64,000 bases of DNA from Geodermatophilus normandii (GCF_003182485.1 NZ_QGTX01000001.1:806001-870000), one strand, 5' to 3'; shown: positions 40,904-50,715, counted from the first letter of the stretch. Notes: a model not told the origin generated them from the letters alone. Numbers and translations: made by a program.

Positions 40904-41322
40904 ACGACCGCCACCTCGCCTTCCTGGCCGAGCGCCGCTGGGGCGTGCTGACCACCCTCAAGCGCGACGGCCGGCCGCAGCTGTCCAACGTCGGCTACGC
41001 CTACGACCCGCAGCAGCGGCTGTTCCGGATCTCGGTCACCGCCGACCGGGCCAAGACCCGCAACCTGCAGCGGGACCCGCGGGTCACCCTCCACGTGTCG
41101 TCGGACGACTTCTGGTCGTGGGTGGCCGTCGAGGGCACCGCCGAGCTGACCCCGGTCGCCGCCGACCCGCAGGACGCCACGGTCGAGGAGCTCGTGACCT
41201 ACTACCGGGGCGTCTCCGGCGAGCACGAGGACTGGGACGACTACCGCAGGGCGATGGTGGCCGACCGGCGGCTGGTGGTCCGGTTCAGCCCCGAGCACAC
41301 CTACGGCGAGGTCCGCGGCTGA
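40900..41322 (+). CDS. PPOX-class FMN/F420-dependent oxidoreductase
   Basis: 140 residues from GTG 40900. Split beta-barrel with the start LAFLAERRWGVLTTLKRDGRPQ, and RAKTRNLQRDPRVTLHV, as in Rv1155-type pyridoxamine-oxidase-like proteins that use F420 or FMN. Coupled to the second pirin, so probably in the same detoxification unit. Substrate unknown. Confidence 0.87.
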   Translation: MNDRHLAFLAERRWGVLTTLKRDGRPQLSNVGYAYDPQQRLFRISVTADRAKTRNLQRDPRVTLHVSSDDFWSWVAVEGTAELTPVAADPQDATVEELVTYYRGVSGEHEDWDDYRRAMVADRRLVVRFSPEHTYGEVRG

Positions 41323-41344
41323 CCGGAGCAGCCCCGGCGCACCC

Positions 41345-42106
41345 TCAGTCCTCGGGCAGCTCCTGCATCACCGAGAACGAGGCTCCCCACGGGTCGGACA
41401 CCACGGCGAAGCGGCCGAAGTCGGTGTCCTCCGGCGCCATCGTGACCTTGCCGCCCGCCGCCTCGACCGCGGCCACCGCGTCGTCGGTGGAGGTGACGGA
41501 GAAGCAGGTCGCCCAGCCCCTCGGGGCACCGGGGACGGCCCCGCCGAGGCCGCCGAGGGGACGCTCGGCGGTGGCGAAGGTGGCGTAGCCGCCCATGCCG
41601 TCGACCTCGTCGAACCGGAAGCCGAACACCGCGGCGTAGAACGCCTGCGCGGCGGCGGGGTCGTCGACGGCGGCCTCGTTCCAGGTCAGCGACCCCGGCT
41701 CGTTGAACACCTCGACGCCGGTGTGCGTGCCGGCCTGCCACAGGCCGAACGGGTTCCCCTGCGGGTCCCGGGCGATGACCATCGTGCCCATCGGCCCGAC
41801 CTCCATCGGCTCGACGACGACGGTGCCGCCGGCCTCGCGGATGCGGTCACAGGTGGCCGCGGCGTCGCCGGTGGCGAAGTACGTCGTCCAGGCGGGCGAG
41901 TCGCCCGGGTCCGTCAGCGGGCCGAGCCCGGCGGCCTGCCGCCCGTCCTTGAGCGCGTTGACGTAGCCGCCGTACTCCGGGGAGTCCTCCGTCCACTCCC
42001 AGCCCAGCAGCGAGCCGTAGAACGACTTGGCCGCCTGCGGGTCCGCGGCGCCGTAGTCGATCCAGCAGGGCGTGCCGTCGGGCCAGGGGGTGTTCCGGAT
42101 GGGCAT
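41345..42106 (-). CDS. VOC-superfamily (glyoxalase-like) two-domain protein
   Basis: 253 residues from ATG 42106, preceded by a GAGGAGG box. Two glyoxalase/bleomycin-resistance modules (residues ~8-118 and ~135-250), each starting with a PCWIDYG or SLTWNEA strand, then AAKSFYGSLLGWE or AAQAFYAAVFGFR, and ending DPQGNPFGLW or DPWGASFSVM. Typical of the CFP30B group in actinobacteria. Metal-dependent enzyme or small-molecule binder; substrate not inferable. Convergent with the preceding oxidase gene. Confidence 0.85.
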   Translation of the reverse strand: MPIRNTPWPDGTPCWIDYGAADPQAAKSFYGSLLGWEWTEDSPEYGGYVNALKDGRQAAGLGPLTDPGDSPAWTTYFATGDAAATCDRIREAGGTVVVEPMEVGPMGTMVIARDPQGNPFGLWQAGTHTGVEVFNEPGSLTWNEAAVDDPAAAQAFYAAVFGFRFDEVDGMGGYATFATAERPLGGLGGAVPGAPRGWATCFSVTSTDDAVAAVEAAGGKVTMAPEDTDFGRFAVVSDPWGASFSVMQELPED

Positions 42107-42180
42107 GGCTCCTCCTCGGTGTCGGGGAGGACACCCTCCCACCGCGGGCCGACGGTTCCCGGCCCGCTCAGCGGCACGGG

Positions 42181-44298
42181 TCAGAAGCGGCCGCCACCCG
42201 AGCGGCCGCGGCTGCGCGAGCCCCCGAAGCTGCCACCGCGCGGCCGCCCGCCACCGCCGCCGCCGCCACCGAACCCACCGCCGAAGCCGCCGCCGAGCCC
42301 GCCGCCCCCGAGCCCGCCGCCGCCGTACCCGGCGCCGCGGCCGCCCCCGAAGCCGCCGGCCAGGATGCCGCCGAGCACCAGGCTGCCCAGGTCCACGCCC
42401 CCGCGCCCGCCCCCGTAGCCGCCGCCGTAGCCCGGACCGTAGCCCGGCCCGTAGCCGCCGCCGTGTCCCCCGCCGCCGTACCCCCCGCCGTAGCCGGACG
42501 ACCACGTCGCGACGTCGGACTGCGCGAGCTGCAGCGCCGACTGGGCGAGCTGGTCGGCCAGCTGGGCCTCGCGCAGCGCGCCCTCCGGGTCGGTGCGCCC
42601 GGCACCGACCGCGGTGTCGAGGTGGCGCTGCGCCTCGGCGAGCCGGGTGCGCGCCTCCGGGCCGACCGCGCCGCGGCGGGTGGCGACGAAGTCGGCCGCG
42701 GCGGCGACCGCGGACCGGGCGCGCAGCAGCGTCTGGTCCAGCGCCGAGGCCGCCCGGCGGGCCCGGGTCTGCGCGTCCCGGGCGACGGCGAGCGCCTGCT
42801 CGAGCGCCAGGTCGGCCTCCTCCAGCCGGCGCAGCGCGGTGAGCGGGTCGGGCAGCGCACCGCCCTGCGGGGTCATCGCCTCGTCGGCGGCGCGCAGGCC
42901 GGCCTCGGCCCGGGCGATCTGCGGTCGCAGGCCCGCGGAGTCGCCGGAGGCGACCAGCGCCCGGGCCTCGGCGAGGTCCTCCTCGGTCTCGGCGCGGACG
43001 CCGGGGACCCGGGCGGTGGCCTCCTCGAGGTCGCGCTCCAGCCGGCCGACGGCGTCGAGCAGCGTGCCGACCTGCGCGACCGCGTCCTCGGCGGCGCGCA
43101 GGTCGCCCACCGCCTCGCCGGAGCGGCCGCCCTCGAGCGCGGCGCGCGCCTCGGCGGCCTCCTGCTCGGCGGCGGCCAGGCGCGCGCGGGCCTGCTCGAG
43201 GTTGTCGGCCACCGGCGTCAGCGCGGACGCCGCGTAGCGCCGCTGCAGCCGGGCCAGCCGCTCCTCGTCCTGCGGCAACCGGCCGTGCAGCGCGGTGATC
43301 CGCGGACCGAGCGCCTCCAGCACCTGCGGCGCGGTGCGCTCGAGGTCGCGCAGCTGGTCGAACGCCTGCGCCTGCTCGTCGAGCCGCGCGTCGGCCGTCG
43401 AGGTCAGCTGCAGCATCTCGGCCAGCACCGCCCGTCTGGTGGGCTCGTCCTCCGGCACCTCGTCGTCGAGCTGCTGGCGCAGCGTGAACGCGCGGGTGAG
43501 CTCCTGCCGCGACTGCGCCAGGGCCTCGGTGAACCCGGCGACGGCGGCCTCGCCGTACTGCAGCCGGGCGAAGTCCAGGTCGAGCTGCGAGGTCTTCACC
43601 GCCTCGTCGAGCTCCAGCAGCGCGGCGCTGGCCCGGCCCTGCAGCTCCTCGGTGGGGACGCCGGCGTTCGGGTCGGGCCGCTCGATCCGCGTCGTCGCCG
43701 GCCCGTCCGGCTGCCGGCGGCGCCGCGAGCGGGTCACCAGGTAGGCGCCACCCCCGACGACGGCGATCCCGCCGACCACCGCCGCGGTGAGCGCGCCCGA
43801 CCCGGAGCCCGACCCGGAGCCCGACCCGGAGCCGGACCCCGCCCCGTCGCCGACCCCGCCGGCGAAGGCCACCGCCGCACCGGCCCAGTCGTCGCCGGCC
43901 AGCTCCGGCTCGACGTCCCGGGCGAGGAAGTCCTCGATCTCGGCGTCGGTCTGGGGGAACGCCTCGTCCACCCAGTAGCCGAAGCGCCGGTCACCGACGG
44001 CGACGGCGAACAGCACGTCGGTGCCGCCCAGCCCGGAGGCCTCCGCGGTGGCCTGCGCCCACGGGCCCTGCGCGACGCCGTCGAAGGAGTCGACGAAGAC
44101 GACGAACACCTGGGTGCCGTCGTCGGCCTGCCGGTCGTCGACGGCCTGCTGCACCTCGGCCAGACCCCCGGAGCCGAGGACACCGGCGCGGTCGGTGACC
44201 TCGTCGGGGACGTCGAACGGCGGCTCGGCCAGCGCCGGACCGCCGCCTGCGAGCAGGACCGCTGCCGCGACCGCGAGGACCCCCATCAGCCGGCGCAC
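42181..44298 (-). CDS. TPM-domain membrane protein with long coiled coil and Gly-rich tail
   Basis: 705 residues from leaderless GTG 44298. Signal peptide, then a TPM (TLP18.3/Psb32/MOLO-1) domain at ~25-165 (DVPDEVTDRAGVLG), a (GS)n linker, one transmembrane segment (~183-202), a ~370-residue Ala/Arg/Glu-rich helical region likely to be coiled coil on the cytoplasmic side, and a tail of ~130 residues rich in GYGGG and GGFGG repeats. This layout is found in actinobacteria; biochemical role unknown. The order outside-TPM, inside-coiled coil is an inference from the membrane segment. Confidence 0.8.
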   Translation of the reverse strand: MRRLMGVLAVAAAVLLAGGGPALAEPPFDVPDEVTDRAGVLGSGGLAEVQQAVDDRQADDGTQVFVVFVDSFDGVAQGPWAQATAEASGLGGTDVLFAVAVGDRRFGYWVDEAFPQTDAEIEDFLARDVEPELAGDDWAGAAVAFAGGVGDGAGSGSGSGSGSGSGSGALTAAVVGGIAVVGGGAYLVTRSRRRRQPDGPATTRIERPDPNAGVPTEELQGRASAALLELDEAVKTSQLDLDFARLQYGEAAVAGFTEALAQSRQELTRAFTLRQQLDDEVPEDEPTRRAVLAEMLQLTSTADARLDEQAQAFDQLRDLERTAPQVLEALGPRITALHGRLPQDEERLARLQRRYAASALTPVADNLEQARARLAAAEQEAAEARAALEGGRSGEAVGDLRAAEDAVAQVGTLLDAVGRLERDLEEATARVPGVRAETEEDLAEARALVASGDSAGLRPQIARAEAGLRAADEAMTPQGGALPDPLTALRRLEEADLALEQALAVARDAQTRARRAASALDQTLLRARSAVAAAADFVATRRGAVGPEARTRLAEAQRHLDTAVGAGRTDPEGALREAQLADQLAQSALQLAQSDVATWSSGYGGGYGGGGHGGGYGPGYGPGYGGGYGGGRGGVDLGSLVLGGILAGGFGGGRGAGYGGGGLGGGGLGGGFGGGFGGGGGGGGRPRGGSFGGSRSRGRSGGGRF

Positions 44299-44305
44299 GC
44301 GACCG

Positions 44306-44311
44306 ACCCTA
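44306..44311 (-). promoter_or_regulatory. -10 box of TPM-domain gene
   Basis: TAGGGT on the minus strand, 7 bases before GTG 44298. Confidence 0.6.
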
Positions 44312-44397
44312 GGCGGACCGCCACGGACCGGCCGGGTAGGACGGGCGCAACCGGGTAGGGCCCCGTCAGCCCAGATCCGGCCCGAGGAGGACCACAC

Positions 44398-44757
44398 GTG
44401 AGCGAGACCGACCGCATCCCCGCCGCCCAGCTCCCCCCCGGGACGGTGGGCCGGGCCGGGAGGTGGACCGTCGGCAACCGCGACGGCGAGTACTTCGCCG
44501 TCTCCCGTCGCTGCCGCCACCAGCTGGCCGACCTCTCCGAGGGCAGCCTCGACGCCGACGGCTGCCTGGTCTGCCCGTGGCACCAGGCCCGCTACGACGT
44601 CCGCACCGGTGACATGGTCGAGGGCCCGCGCGGCTTCCTCGGCTACCACGGGCCGACCCCGGGCTACACCCAGTTCGTCCGCGGCTACGCCCGGGTGCTG
44701 CGGCTGCGGGTCAGGCGCGCCCTGCGCCGTGGGGACGACGTCGTCGTGGAGGCATAG
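44398..44757 (+). CDS. Rieske [2Fe-2S] domain protein
   Basis: 119 residues, GTG 44398 after a GAGGAGG box. A single Rieske domain with the cluster ligands in CRH and CPWH, 17 residues apart. No oxygenase or membrane domain is attached, so it may be a soluble ferredoxin component or partner protein. Divergent from the TPM gene; followed by a strong terminator and a 47-base repeat. Confidence 0.85.
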   Translation: MSETDRIPAAQLPPGTVGRAGRWTVGNRDGEYFAVSRRCRHQLADLSEGSLDADGCLVCPWHQARYDVRTGDMVEGPRGFLGYHGPTPGYTQFVRGYARVLRLRVRRALRRGDDVVVEA

Positions 44758-44766
44758 GAGGCTCTC

Positions 44767-44793
44767 CCCACGTCCCGGCGCCCGGGACGTGGG
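44767..44793 (+). terminator. terminator of Rieske gene
   Basis: Perfect 12-bp stem CCCACGTCCCGG/CCGGGACGTGGG with a 3-base loop, 10 bases after the stop. Confidence 0.8.
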
Positions 44794-44798
44794 CGGCC

Positions 44799-44845
44799 CT
44801 CCTGCCGGGACCCGCCGCGAGCTCGCGAGTGGCGGGGGGCAGGAG
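44799..44845 (+). repeat. 47-base hairpin repeat, copy A
   Basis: Ends CTCCTGCC/GGCAGGAG pair; centre CGCGAGCTCGCGAG then G-run. Lies between convergent genes, where it can act as a terminator for the dpp-type operon. See copies at 6664 and 50661. Confidence 0.75.
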
Positions 44846-44855
44846 GCTCCTTCAG

Positions 44856-46565
44856 CTATGCCTTCGCCACCTGCTCCCAGGTGGCGCGGCGGGCGGCCTG
44901 CTCGTCGGGGTCGGGCACGGGCAGCGAGGCCAGCAGCCGCTGCGTGTAGGGGTGCTGCGGCGCGCCCAGCACCTGCTCGCCCGTCCCCTCCTCCACCAGC
45001 CGGCCGCGGTAGAGCACGGCGATCCGGTCGGCCAGGAGGTCGACGACGGCGAGGTCGTGGCTGATGAACAGCGCCGCGAAGCCGAACTCGCGCTGGAGCT
45101 CGTCGAACAGCTCGAGCACCCGCGCCTGCACCGACACGTCGAGGGCCGACGTCGGCTCGTCGGCGATCAGCAGCTCCGGCCCCAGGGCCAGCGCCCGCGC
45201 GAGGCTGGCCCGCTGGCGCTGACCCCCGGAGAGCTCGTGCGGGAAGCGGTCGCCGAACGCGCGCGGCAACTGCACCGCCTCGAGCAGCTCGTCGACCCTG
45301 CCGCGCGCCTCGTGCGCGTCGCCGGCCCGGCGGTGGACCACCAGCGGCTCGGCGACCGCCTCGGCGATGGTGAGCAGCGGGTTGAAGCTCGACGCCGGGT
45401 CCTGGAAGACGAACCCGATCCGCTCGCGCACCGGCCGGAAGCGCTTCTCCCTGACCCCGTTCATCTCGGTGCCGAGCACCGACAGCGACCCACCGGTCAC
45501 CTTCGTCAGGCCCGCGATGGCCCGGCCGATGGTCGTCTTGCCGCTGCCGCTCTCCCCGACGAGGCCGAGGACCTCGCCGGGCCGGATGGCGAAGTCGACG
45601 CCGTCGACGGCGACGAAGTCCGGCTGGCGCAGCCGGCCGGGGTAGACGATCCGCAGGTCGCGCGCCTCGACCACCGGCGTACCGGTCTCCCAGCCGGCCG
45701 GCCGGGCGGCCGCCCGCTCGGCGGTGCGCACCCGGCCGGTGCCCAGCCGCGGCACCGAGCCGAGCAGCTGGCGGGTGTAGTCCTCGCGCGGGTCGGAGAA
45801 CAGCGTCCGGACGTCGGCCTGCTCGACCAGCCGGCCCTGGTACATCACCGCGACCCGGTCGGCGAGGTCGGCGACGACGCCCATGTTGTGCGTGATCAGC
45901 ACGATCGCCGCGCCGAACTCGTCACGGCAGCGGCGCAGCAGGTCGAGGATCTCGGCCTGCACGGTCACGTCGAGCGCCGTCGTCGGCTCGTCGGCGATGA
46001 TGACGCCGGGGTCGAGGACGAGCGCCTGGGCGATGACGATGCGCTGCTTCTGCCCGCCGGAGAACTGGTGCGGGTAGTGGTCGACCCGCTTCTCCGGCTC
46101 CGGGATCCCCACGCGACGCAGCACGTCGACCGCCCGGGCCCGGGCCTCCTTGCGGCTGAGCCGGCCGTGCGCGCGCAGCCCCTCGGCGATCTGCCAGCCG
46201 ACCGGATACACCGGGTTGAGCACCGTGGACGGCTCCTGGAACACCATGGCCGCGTCCCGGCCCCGCACCTCACCGAGCCCGGCCCGGGACAGCGTGACGA
46301 CGTCGTGCGCCGCACTGCCGTCCTTGCGGGTGAGCAGCACCGCGCCGCGGGTGGTGGCCGTCTCCGGCAGCAGCCCGAGGATGCTGCGGGCGGTCACGGT
46401 CTTGCCGCTCCCGCTCTCCCCCACGATCGCCAGCACCTCGCCGGCGGCCACCGACAGGCTCACGTCCTCGACCGCGGCGACCGTGCCGGCGTCGGTGGCG
46501 AAGGAGACCGAGAGGTCCTGGATGTCGACGACGGACTCGCCGGAGACGGACACCGACCTGCTCAC
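44856..46565 (-). CDS. dipeptide/oligopeptide ABC transporter, two fused ATPases
   Basis: 569 residues. DppD- and DppF-like halves in one chain: Walker A GESGSGKT in both, signatures SGGQKQR and SGGQRQR, Walker B IIADEPTTALD and LIADEPTSALD. Linker at ~265-290. Powers uptake of peptides or nickel-type substrates through the two permeases encoded upstream. GTG start overlaps the permease stop by 4 bases. Last gene of the operon. Confidence 0.92.
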   Translation of the reverse strand: MSRSVSVSGESVVDIQDLSVSFATDAGTVAAVEDVSLSVAAGEVLAIVGESGSGKTVTARSILGLLPETATTRGAVLLTRKDGSAAHDVVTLSRAGLGEVRGRDAAMVFQEPSTVLNPVYPVGWQIAEGLRAHGRLSRKEARARAVDVLRRVGIPEPEKRVDHYPHQFSGGQKQRIVIAQALVLDPGVIIADEPTTALDVTVQAEILDLLRRCRDEFGAAIVLITHNMGVVADLADRVAVMYQGRLVEQADVRTLFSDPREDYTRQLLGSVPRLGTGRVRTAERAAARPAGWETGTPVVEARDLRIVYPGRLRQPDFVAVDGVDFAIRPGEVLGLVGESGSGKTTIGRAIAGLTKVTGGSLSVLGTEMNGVREKRFRPVRERIGFVFQDPASSFNPLLTIAEAVAEPLVVHRRAGDAHEARGRVDELLEAVQLPRAFGDRFPHELSGGQRQRASLARALALGPELLIADEPTSALDVSVQARVLELFDELQREFGFAALFISHDLAVVDLLADRIAVLYRGRLVEEGTGEQVLGAPQHPYTQRLLASLPVPDPDEQAARRATWEQVAKA

Positions 46566-47611
46566 CGGACCTCCTCGATGCCGGCGAGACCGCCGGGTCC
46601 TGCGCCGAGCGGACCACCCGGCACCACGGTGACCTCGCCGGTCTCCCCGGCCTCAGCGGCCCGGCGGCTGCGCAGCCGCGGGTCGGCCAGGTCGTTGAGG
46701 CTCTCGCCGACGAGGGTCAGGCCCAGCACCACCAGCACGATGGCCAGGCCGGGGAACACCGACGTCCACCAGATCCCGCTCGTCACGTCGGACAGCGCAC
46801 GGTTGAGGTCGAAGCCCCACTCCGCGGCGGCGCTCTGCTCGATGCCGAAACCGAGGAAGCCCAGACCGGCGAGGGTGAGGATCGCCTCGGAGGCGTTGAG
46901 CGTGAGGATCAGCGGCAGCGTGCGCGTGGCGTTGCGGAGCACGTGGCGGCTCATGATCCGCCAGTTGCTCGCCCCGATCACCTTGGCCGACTCGACGTAG
47001 GCCTCGGCCTTGATCCGCACGACCTCGGCCCGGACCACGCGGAAGTACTGCGGGATGTAGATGACGGTGATCGAGATGGCCGCGGCCATGATGCCGCCCC
47101 ACAGGCTGGACTCGCCGCCGCTGATGACGATGGCCACCACGATGGCCAGCAGGAGCGGCGGGAAGGCGTAGATGGCGTCGCAGACGACGACCAGCACGCG
47201 GTCCACCCAGCCGCCGAAGTAGCCCGACACCAGACCGAGCAGCACACCGGCGAAGATCGACAGCACGACCGCCACGATGATCACCAGCAGGGCCGTGCGG
47301 GTGCCGTGGACGACCCGGGAGAGGACGTCGTAACCGCCCACGGTCGTGCCCAGCGGGTGGTCGCCCGAGGGCGGCTGCTGCGCGCCGAAGGCCCCGCCGG
47401 CGTCGCGGAGCTGGGCGAAGCCGTAGGGGGCGAGCACGTCGGCGAGCAGCGCGGTCACCAGGAAGACGGCGGTCAGCACCAGTCCGGCGACGAGCATGCC
47501 GCGCTGCAGGCCGACGCTCTGCCGCAACTGGCGGACCAGCGGCAGGCCGCGCCGGCGCCGGGCGGGCGCCGTCCCGGGCGTCGTGCCCGACCCGGTGAGC
47601 GACGTGGCCAT
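46562..47611 (-). CDS. peptide ABC transporter permease (DppC-like)
   Basis: 349 residues from ATG 47611. OppC-type N-terminal helix, periplasmic loop (HPLGTTVGGYDVLSRVVHG), five further helices and the EAA coupling loop (YVESAKVIGASNWRIMSRHVLRN). The start shares its A with the preceding stop (TGATG). Inner-membrane channel half. Confidence 0.9.
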   Translation of the reverse strand: MATSLTGSGTTPGTAPARRRRGLPLVRQLRQSVGLQRGMLVAGLVLTAVFLVTALLADVLAPYGFAQLRDAGGAFGAQQPPSGDHPLGTTVGGYDVLSRVVHGTRTALLVIIVAVVLSIFAGVLLGLVSGYFGGWVDRVLVVVCDAIYAFPPLLLAIVVAIVISGGESSLWGGIMAAAISITVIYIPQYFRVVRAEVVRIKAEAYVESAKVIGASNWRIMSRHVLRNATRTLPLILTLNASEAILTLAGLGFLGFGIEQSAAAEWGFDLNRALSDVTSGIWWTSVFPGLAIVLVVLGLTLVGESLNDLADPRLRSRRAAEAGETGEVTVVPGGPLGAGPGGLAGIEEVR

Positions 47612-48716
47612 CAGTACCTCACCCGCGGGTCGATGAGCGCCGCGATCACGTCGACGACGAAGTTCGTCACCGCCACGATGACGGCGAGCAGCACGACCAT
47701 GCCCTGGACGGCGACGAAGTCGCGGGCCTGCAGGTACTGGACCAGCTGGAAGCCCAGGCCCTTCCACTCGAACGTCGTCTCGGTGAGGACGGCGCCGCTG
47801 AGCAGCAGGGCGATCTGCAGGCCCATCACCGTGACGATCGGGATGAGCGCCGGCCGGTAGGCGTGCTTGCGCAGCAGCCGGCGCTCGCTGACCCCTCGCG
47901 AGCGGGCGGCCTCGACGTAGCCCATGCCCAGGGTGCCGATGACGTTGGTGCGCACCAGCCGCAGGAAGACGCCGGCCGTCAGCAGGCCGAGGGCGATCGC
48001 CGGCAGCACCGCGTGCTGGAGGACGTCGCTGATGACCTCGCCGTTGCCGGTGCGGACGGCGTCGACCAGGTAGATGTTCGTCGGGTTCTCGACGCTGGTC
48101 TGGATGAGGATCTCGCTGCGCGTGGAGGCGCGGCCGGCGACCGGCAGCCACCCCAGACCGCTGGCGAACACCAGCTTGAGCAGCATGCCGGCGAAGAAGA
48201 CCGGCGTGGCGTAGCAGAAGATCGCGAACACCCGCAGGACGGCGTCGGGCCAGCGGTCGCGGGCGTAGGCGGCGAAGCGGCCGAGCGGGACGCCGACGAC
48301 GAAGGCCACGATCAGCGCGTAGAAGGCGAGCTCGAGCGTCGCGGCGCCGAAGGTGGTGAGCACCTCGAGCACCGGGCGACGGTCGGACAGCGTCGTGCCG
48401 AAGTCGAGGCGGACGAGGTCGCCGAGGTACTCGGCGTACTGGACCAGCAGCGGCCGGTCGTAGCCGGCCTCGCGGACGCGCTCGGCCAGCTCGGCGGCGG
48501 GCAGGCGCCCGCCCAGCGCCGCGGTGATCGGGTCACCGGTCGAGCGCATGAGGAAGAAGACCGTCGTCACCAGGACGAACACGGTCGGGAAGATCAGCAG
48601 GAACCGGATGAGCAGGTAGCTCCCCAGTCCCCCACCCCCGCGTCGCCGGCGCTCGCCGGCGGGGCGGCGTCGGCCTCGGGGCCGGCGCCGGTCAGCTCGG
48701 TCGTCGTGGTGGTCAT
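47611..48716 (-). CDS. peptide ABC transporter permease (DppB-like), frame broken by one missing base
   Basis: About 368 residues if one base is restored in the C-runs at 48628-48639. The real start is probably ATG 48716 (MTTTTTELTGAGPEAD), preceded by an AGGAG box; that frame loses the permease frame just before GLGSYLLIRF. From there the protein is normal: six helices, STGDPITAALGG, and the EAA loop (YVEAARSRGVSERRLLRKHAYR). No usable start lies in the downstream frame before the first helix, which supports a sequence error rather than a shorter protein. Confidence 0.82.
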
Positions 48717-48800
48717 GTCTCCTGCTCGGTCGGGACCGGCGGCGGACGGGCGCCGGGTCACGGCGCCATGGTCCGCCTGCCGGGGTCCTGCACACGGGTC

Positions 48801-48839
48801 GGCCCCGGGTGGCCTCCGTTCGGGAGGTCACCCGGGGCC
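48801..48839 (-). terminator. hairpin between binding-protein and permease genes
   Basis: 17-bp stem with one G:T pair (48801-48817 with 48823-48839), loop GTTCG. Likely a partial terminator or RNA-stabilising hairpin that raises the binding-protein level above the permeases, common in ABC operons. Confidence 0.7.
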
Positions 48840-48859
48840 GGGGTCGGACGGGTCCTGCG

Positions 48860-50506
48860 TCAGCCGCGGGACAGGGCCCCGTAGCGGAACTTGAAGGACG
48901 CGTCGAGGGTGTCCTCCGCGCCGGTCACACCGGAGCGGACGACGGCCACCTGCGCGCCCTGCAGGTAGGGCACCGTCGACAGGTCGGCGGCGACCAACTG
49001 CTGGATCTGCTCGATGAGCGCCTGACGGGCCGCGGGGTCGGGAGTGCTGGTCTGCTGCGCGATCAGCTGGTCGACCTGCGGGTTGGCGTAGTGGTTGCCG
49101 AGGAAGTTCTCCGTGCGGAAGAACGGCGTCAGGTAGTTGTCGGCGTCGGAGTAGTCCGGGAACCAGCCGAGCTGGTAGGCCGGGTAGACGTCGGCGGTGC
49201 GCTGCTCGGAGTACTGCGTCCACTCGGTGGTCTGCAGGTCCACCTGGAACAGGCCGGTCGACTCGAGCTGGTCCTTGATCAGCGCGTACTCGTCACCCGA
49301 GCTCGGGCCGTAGTGGTCGTTCGAGTACTGCAGCGACAGCTGGACCGGGGTCTGCACGCCGGCCGCCTGCAGCGCCTGGGCCGCCTTGTCGGCGTCGGGG
49401 CCGCCCTGGCCGTCGCCGTACAGGTCCCGCAGCGGCGTGATGGCGCCCGTCAGGCCCTCCGGGACGTAGGAGTACAGCGGGGTGTAGGTCCCGCGGTAGA
49501 CCTGGTCGGCGATCTCCTCCCGGTCGAGCAGGTGGGCCACCGCCTGGCGGACGGCGAGCGCCTTGGCCGGGTCGGCCTCGGGCGTCGTCGCGCCGTAGGG
49601 CTGGGTGTTGAAGTTGAACGTGATGTAGCGGATCTCGCCGCCGGGGCCGTCGACGACCTCGACGTCGTCGTTGCCGCGCAGGTCGTCGATGTCGGTCGCC
49701 GAGAGGCTGCGGAAGGCGACGTCGACCGCTCCCTCCTCGACGTCGAGCTTGAGGTTCGACGCCTCGGCGTAGTAGCGGACGTTGATCGAGTCGGTCTTGG
49801 GCGCGCCGTACAGCCCCTGGTAGTCGGGGTTGGCCTCGTAGGAGATGAGGTCGTTCTGCTCGTAGCTGGTGATGACGTACGGGCCGGCGAAGGCGTTGCC
49901 CTCGACGATGTCGGCGTCGGGGGTCAGCGCGTCGGCGGCGAAGACCTCCTCGTCGACGATCGGGCCGGCCGGGCTCGACAGCACCTGCGGGAAGGTCTGG
50001 TCGTCCGGCGAACCCAGGTTGAACACCACCGTGGTGTCGTCGGGGGTGTCGACACTCGTCAGGTTGCCGAGCAGCGCCGCCGGGCCGTTCGGGTCGTTGA
50101 TGGCGACCATGCGGTCGAATGTGAACTTGACGTCCGACGAGGTCAGCTCGTGGCCGTTGGCGAAGGTCAGGCCGTCCTTCAGCGTGACGGTGTACTGGGT
50201 GGGCGCGGTGAACTCCGCCGACTCGGCGATGTCCGGCTCGACGTCCGGGCTGCCGTAGGGGGTGTTCATCAGGAACGGGTAGACCTGGTTCATGACGGCG
50301 AAGGAGCCGTTGTCGTAGGAACCGGCCGGGTCGATCGTCGTGATGACGTCGGTCGTGCCGATGATCAGCGCGTCGCCGCCACCGCCACCCCCACCCGATC
50401 CGCCGCCGTCGTCGCCGCCGCCGCAGGCGGTCAGCGCGAGCGCCGTCGCGGCGATGCCGGCGGTGGCCGCGCGCACGCGCCGGCCGGGGGTCCCTACGGG
50501 AGTCAT
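48860..50506 (-). CDS. peptide ABC transporter substrate-binding lipoprotein
   Basis: 548 residues. Signal peptide with lipobox ALTAC (Cys28), Gly-rich linker, then SBP_bac_5 fold: LIIGTTDVITTIDPAGSYDN at the start, VTLKDGLTFANGHELTSSDV in the middle and AVRQAVAHLLDREEIAD later. Delivers peptides to the permease pair. First gene of the operon (binding protein, hairpin, permeases, fused ATPases). Confidence 0.92.
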   Translation of the reverse strand: MTPVGTPGRRVRAATAGIAATALALTACGGGDDGGGSGGGGGGGDALIIGTTDVITTIDPAGSYDNGSFAVMNQVYPFLMNTPYGSPDVEPDIAESAEFTAPTQYTVTLKDGLTFANGHELTSSDVKFTFDRMVAINDPNGPAALLGNLTSVDTPDDTTVVFNLGSPDDQTFPQVLSSPAGPIVDEEVFAADALTPDADIVEGNAFAGPYVITSYEQNDLISYEANPDYQGLYGAPKTDSINVRYYAEASNLKLDVEEGAVDVAFRSLSATDIDDLRGNDDVEVVDGPGGEIRYITFNFNTQPYGATTPEADPAKALAVRQAVAHLLDREEIADQVYRGTYTPLYSYVPEGLTGAITPLRDLYGDGQGGPDADKAAQALQAAGVQTPVQLSLQYSNDHYGPSSGDEYALIKDQLESTGLFQVDLQTTEWTQYSEQRTADVYPAYQLGWFPDYSDADNYLTPFFRTENFLGNHYANPQVDQLIAQQTSTPDPAARQALIEQIQQLVAADLSTVPYLQGAQVAVVRSGVTGAEDTLDASFKFRYGALSRG

Positions 50507-50660
50507 GCGCTACCTCGTTCTCGGTGCGCGGCCGCTCGGCCCCTCGTGGGCGCCGTCGAGCGGCCGCCAGGGCCTGTGGCTGCACATGGGTAGCACACGT
50601 CCCTCAGCGCTCAGAGACCTCGCGAACGGGCGTTACCCGACCGTGACGACCCCCTCGGCG

Positions 50661-50707
50661 CCCTCGCGGGGTCCCGCCGCGAGCGGAGCGAGTGGTGGGG
50701 GCCAGGG
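50661..50707 (+). repeat. 47-base hairpin repeat, copy C
   Basis: Same 47-base unit as copies A and B, with CGCGAGCGGAGCGAG in the centre. It lies 9 bases beyond the recR stop and can act as its terminator. Confidence 0.7.
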
Positions 50708-50715
50708 GTCCGTGC

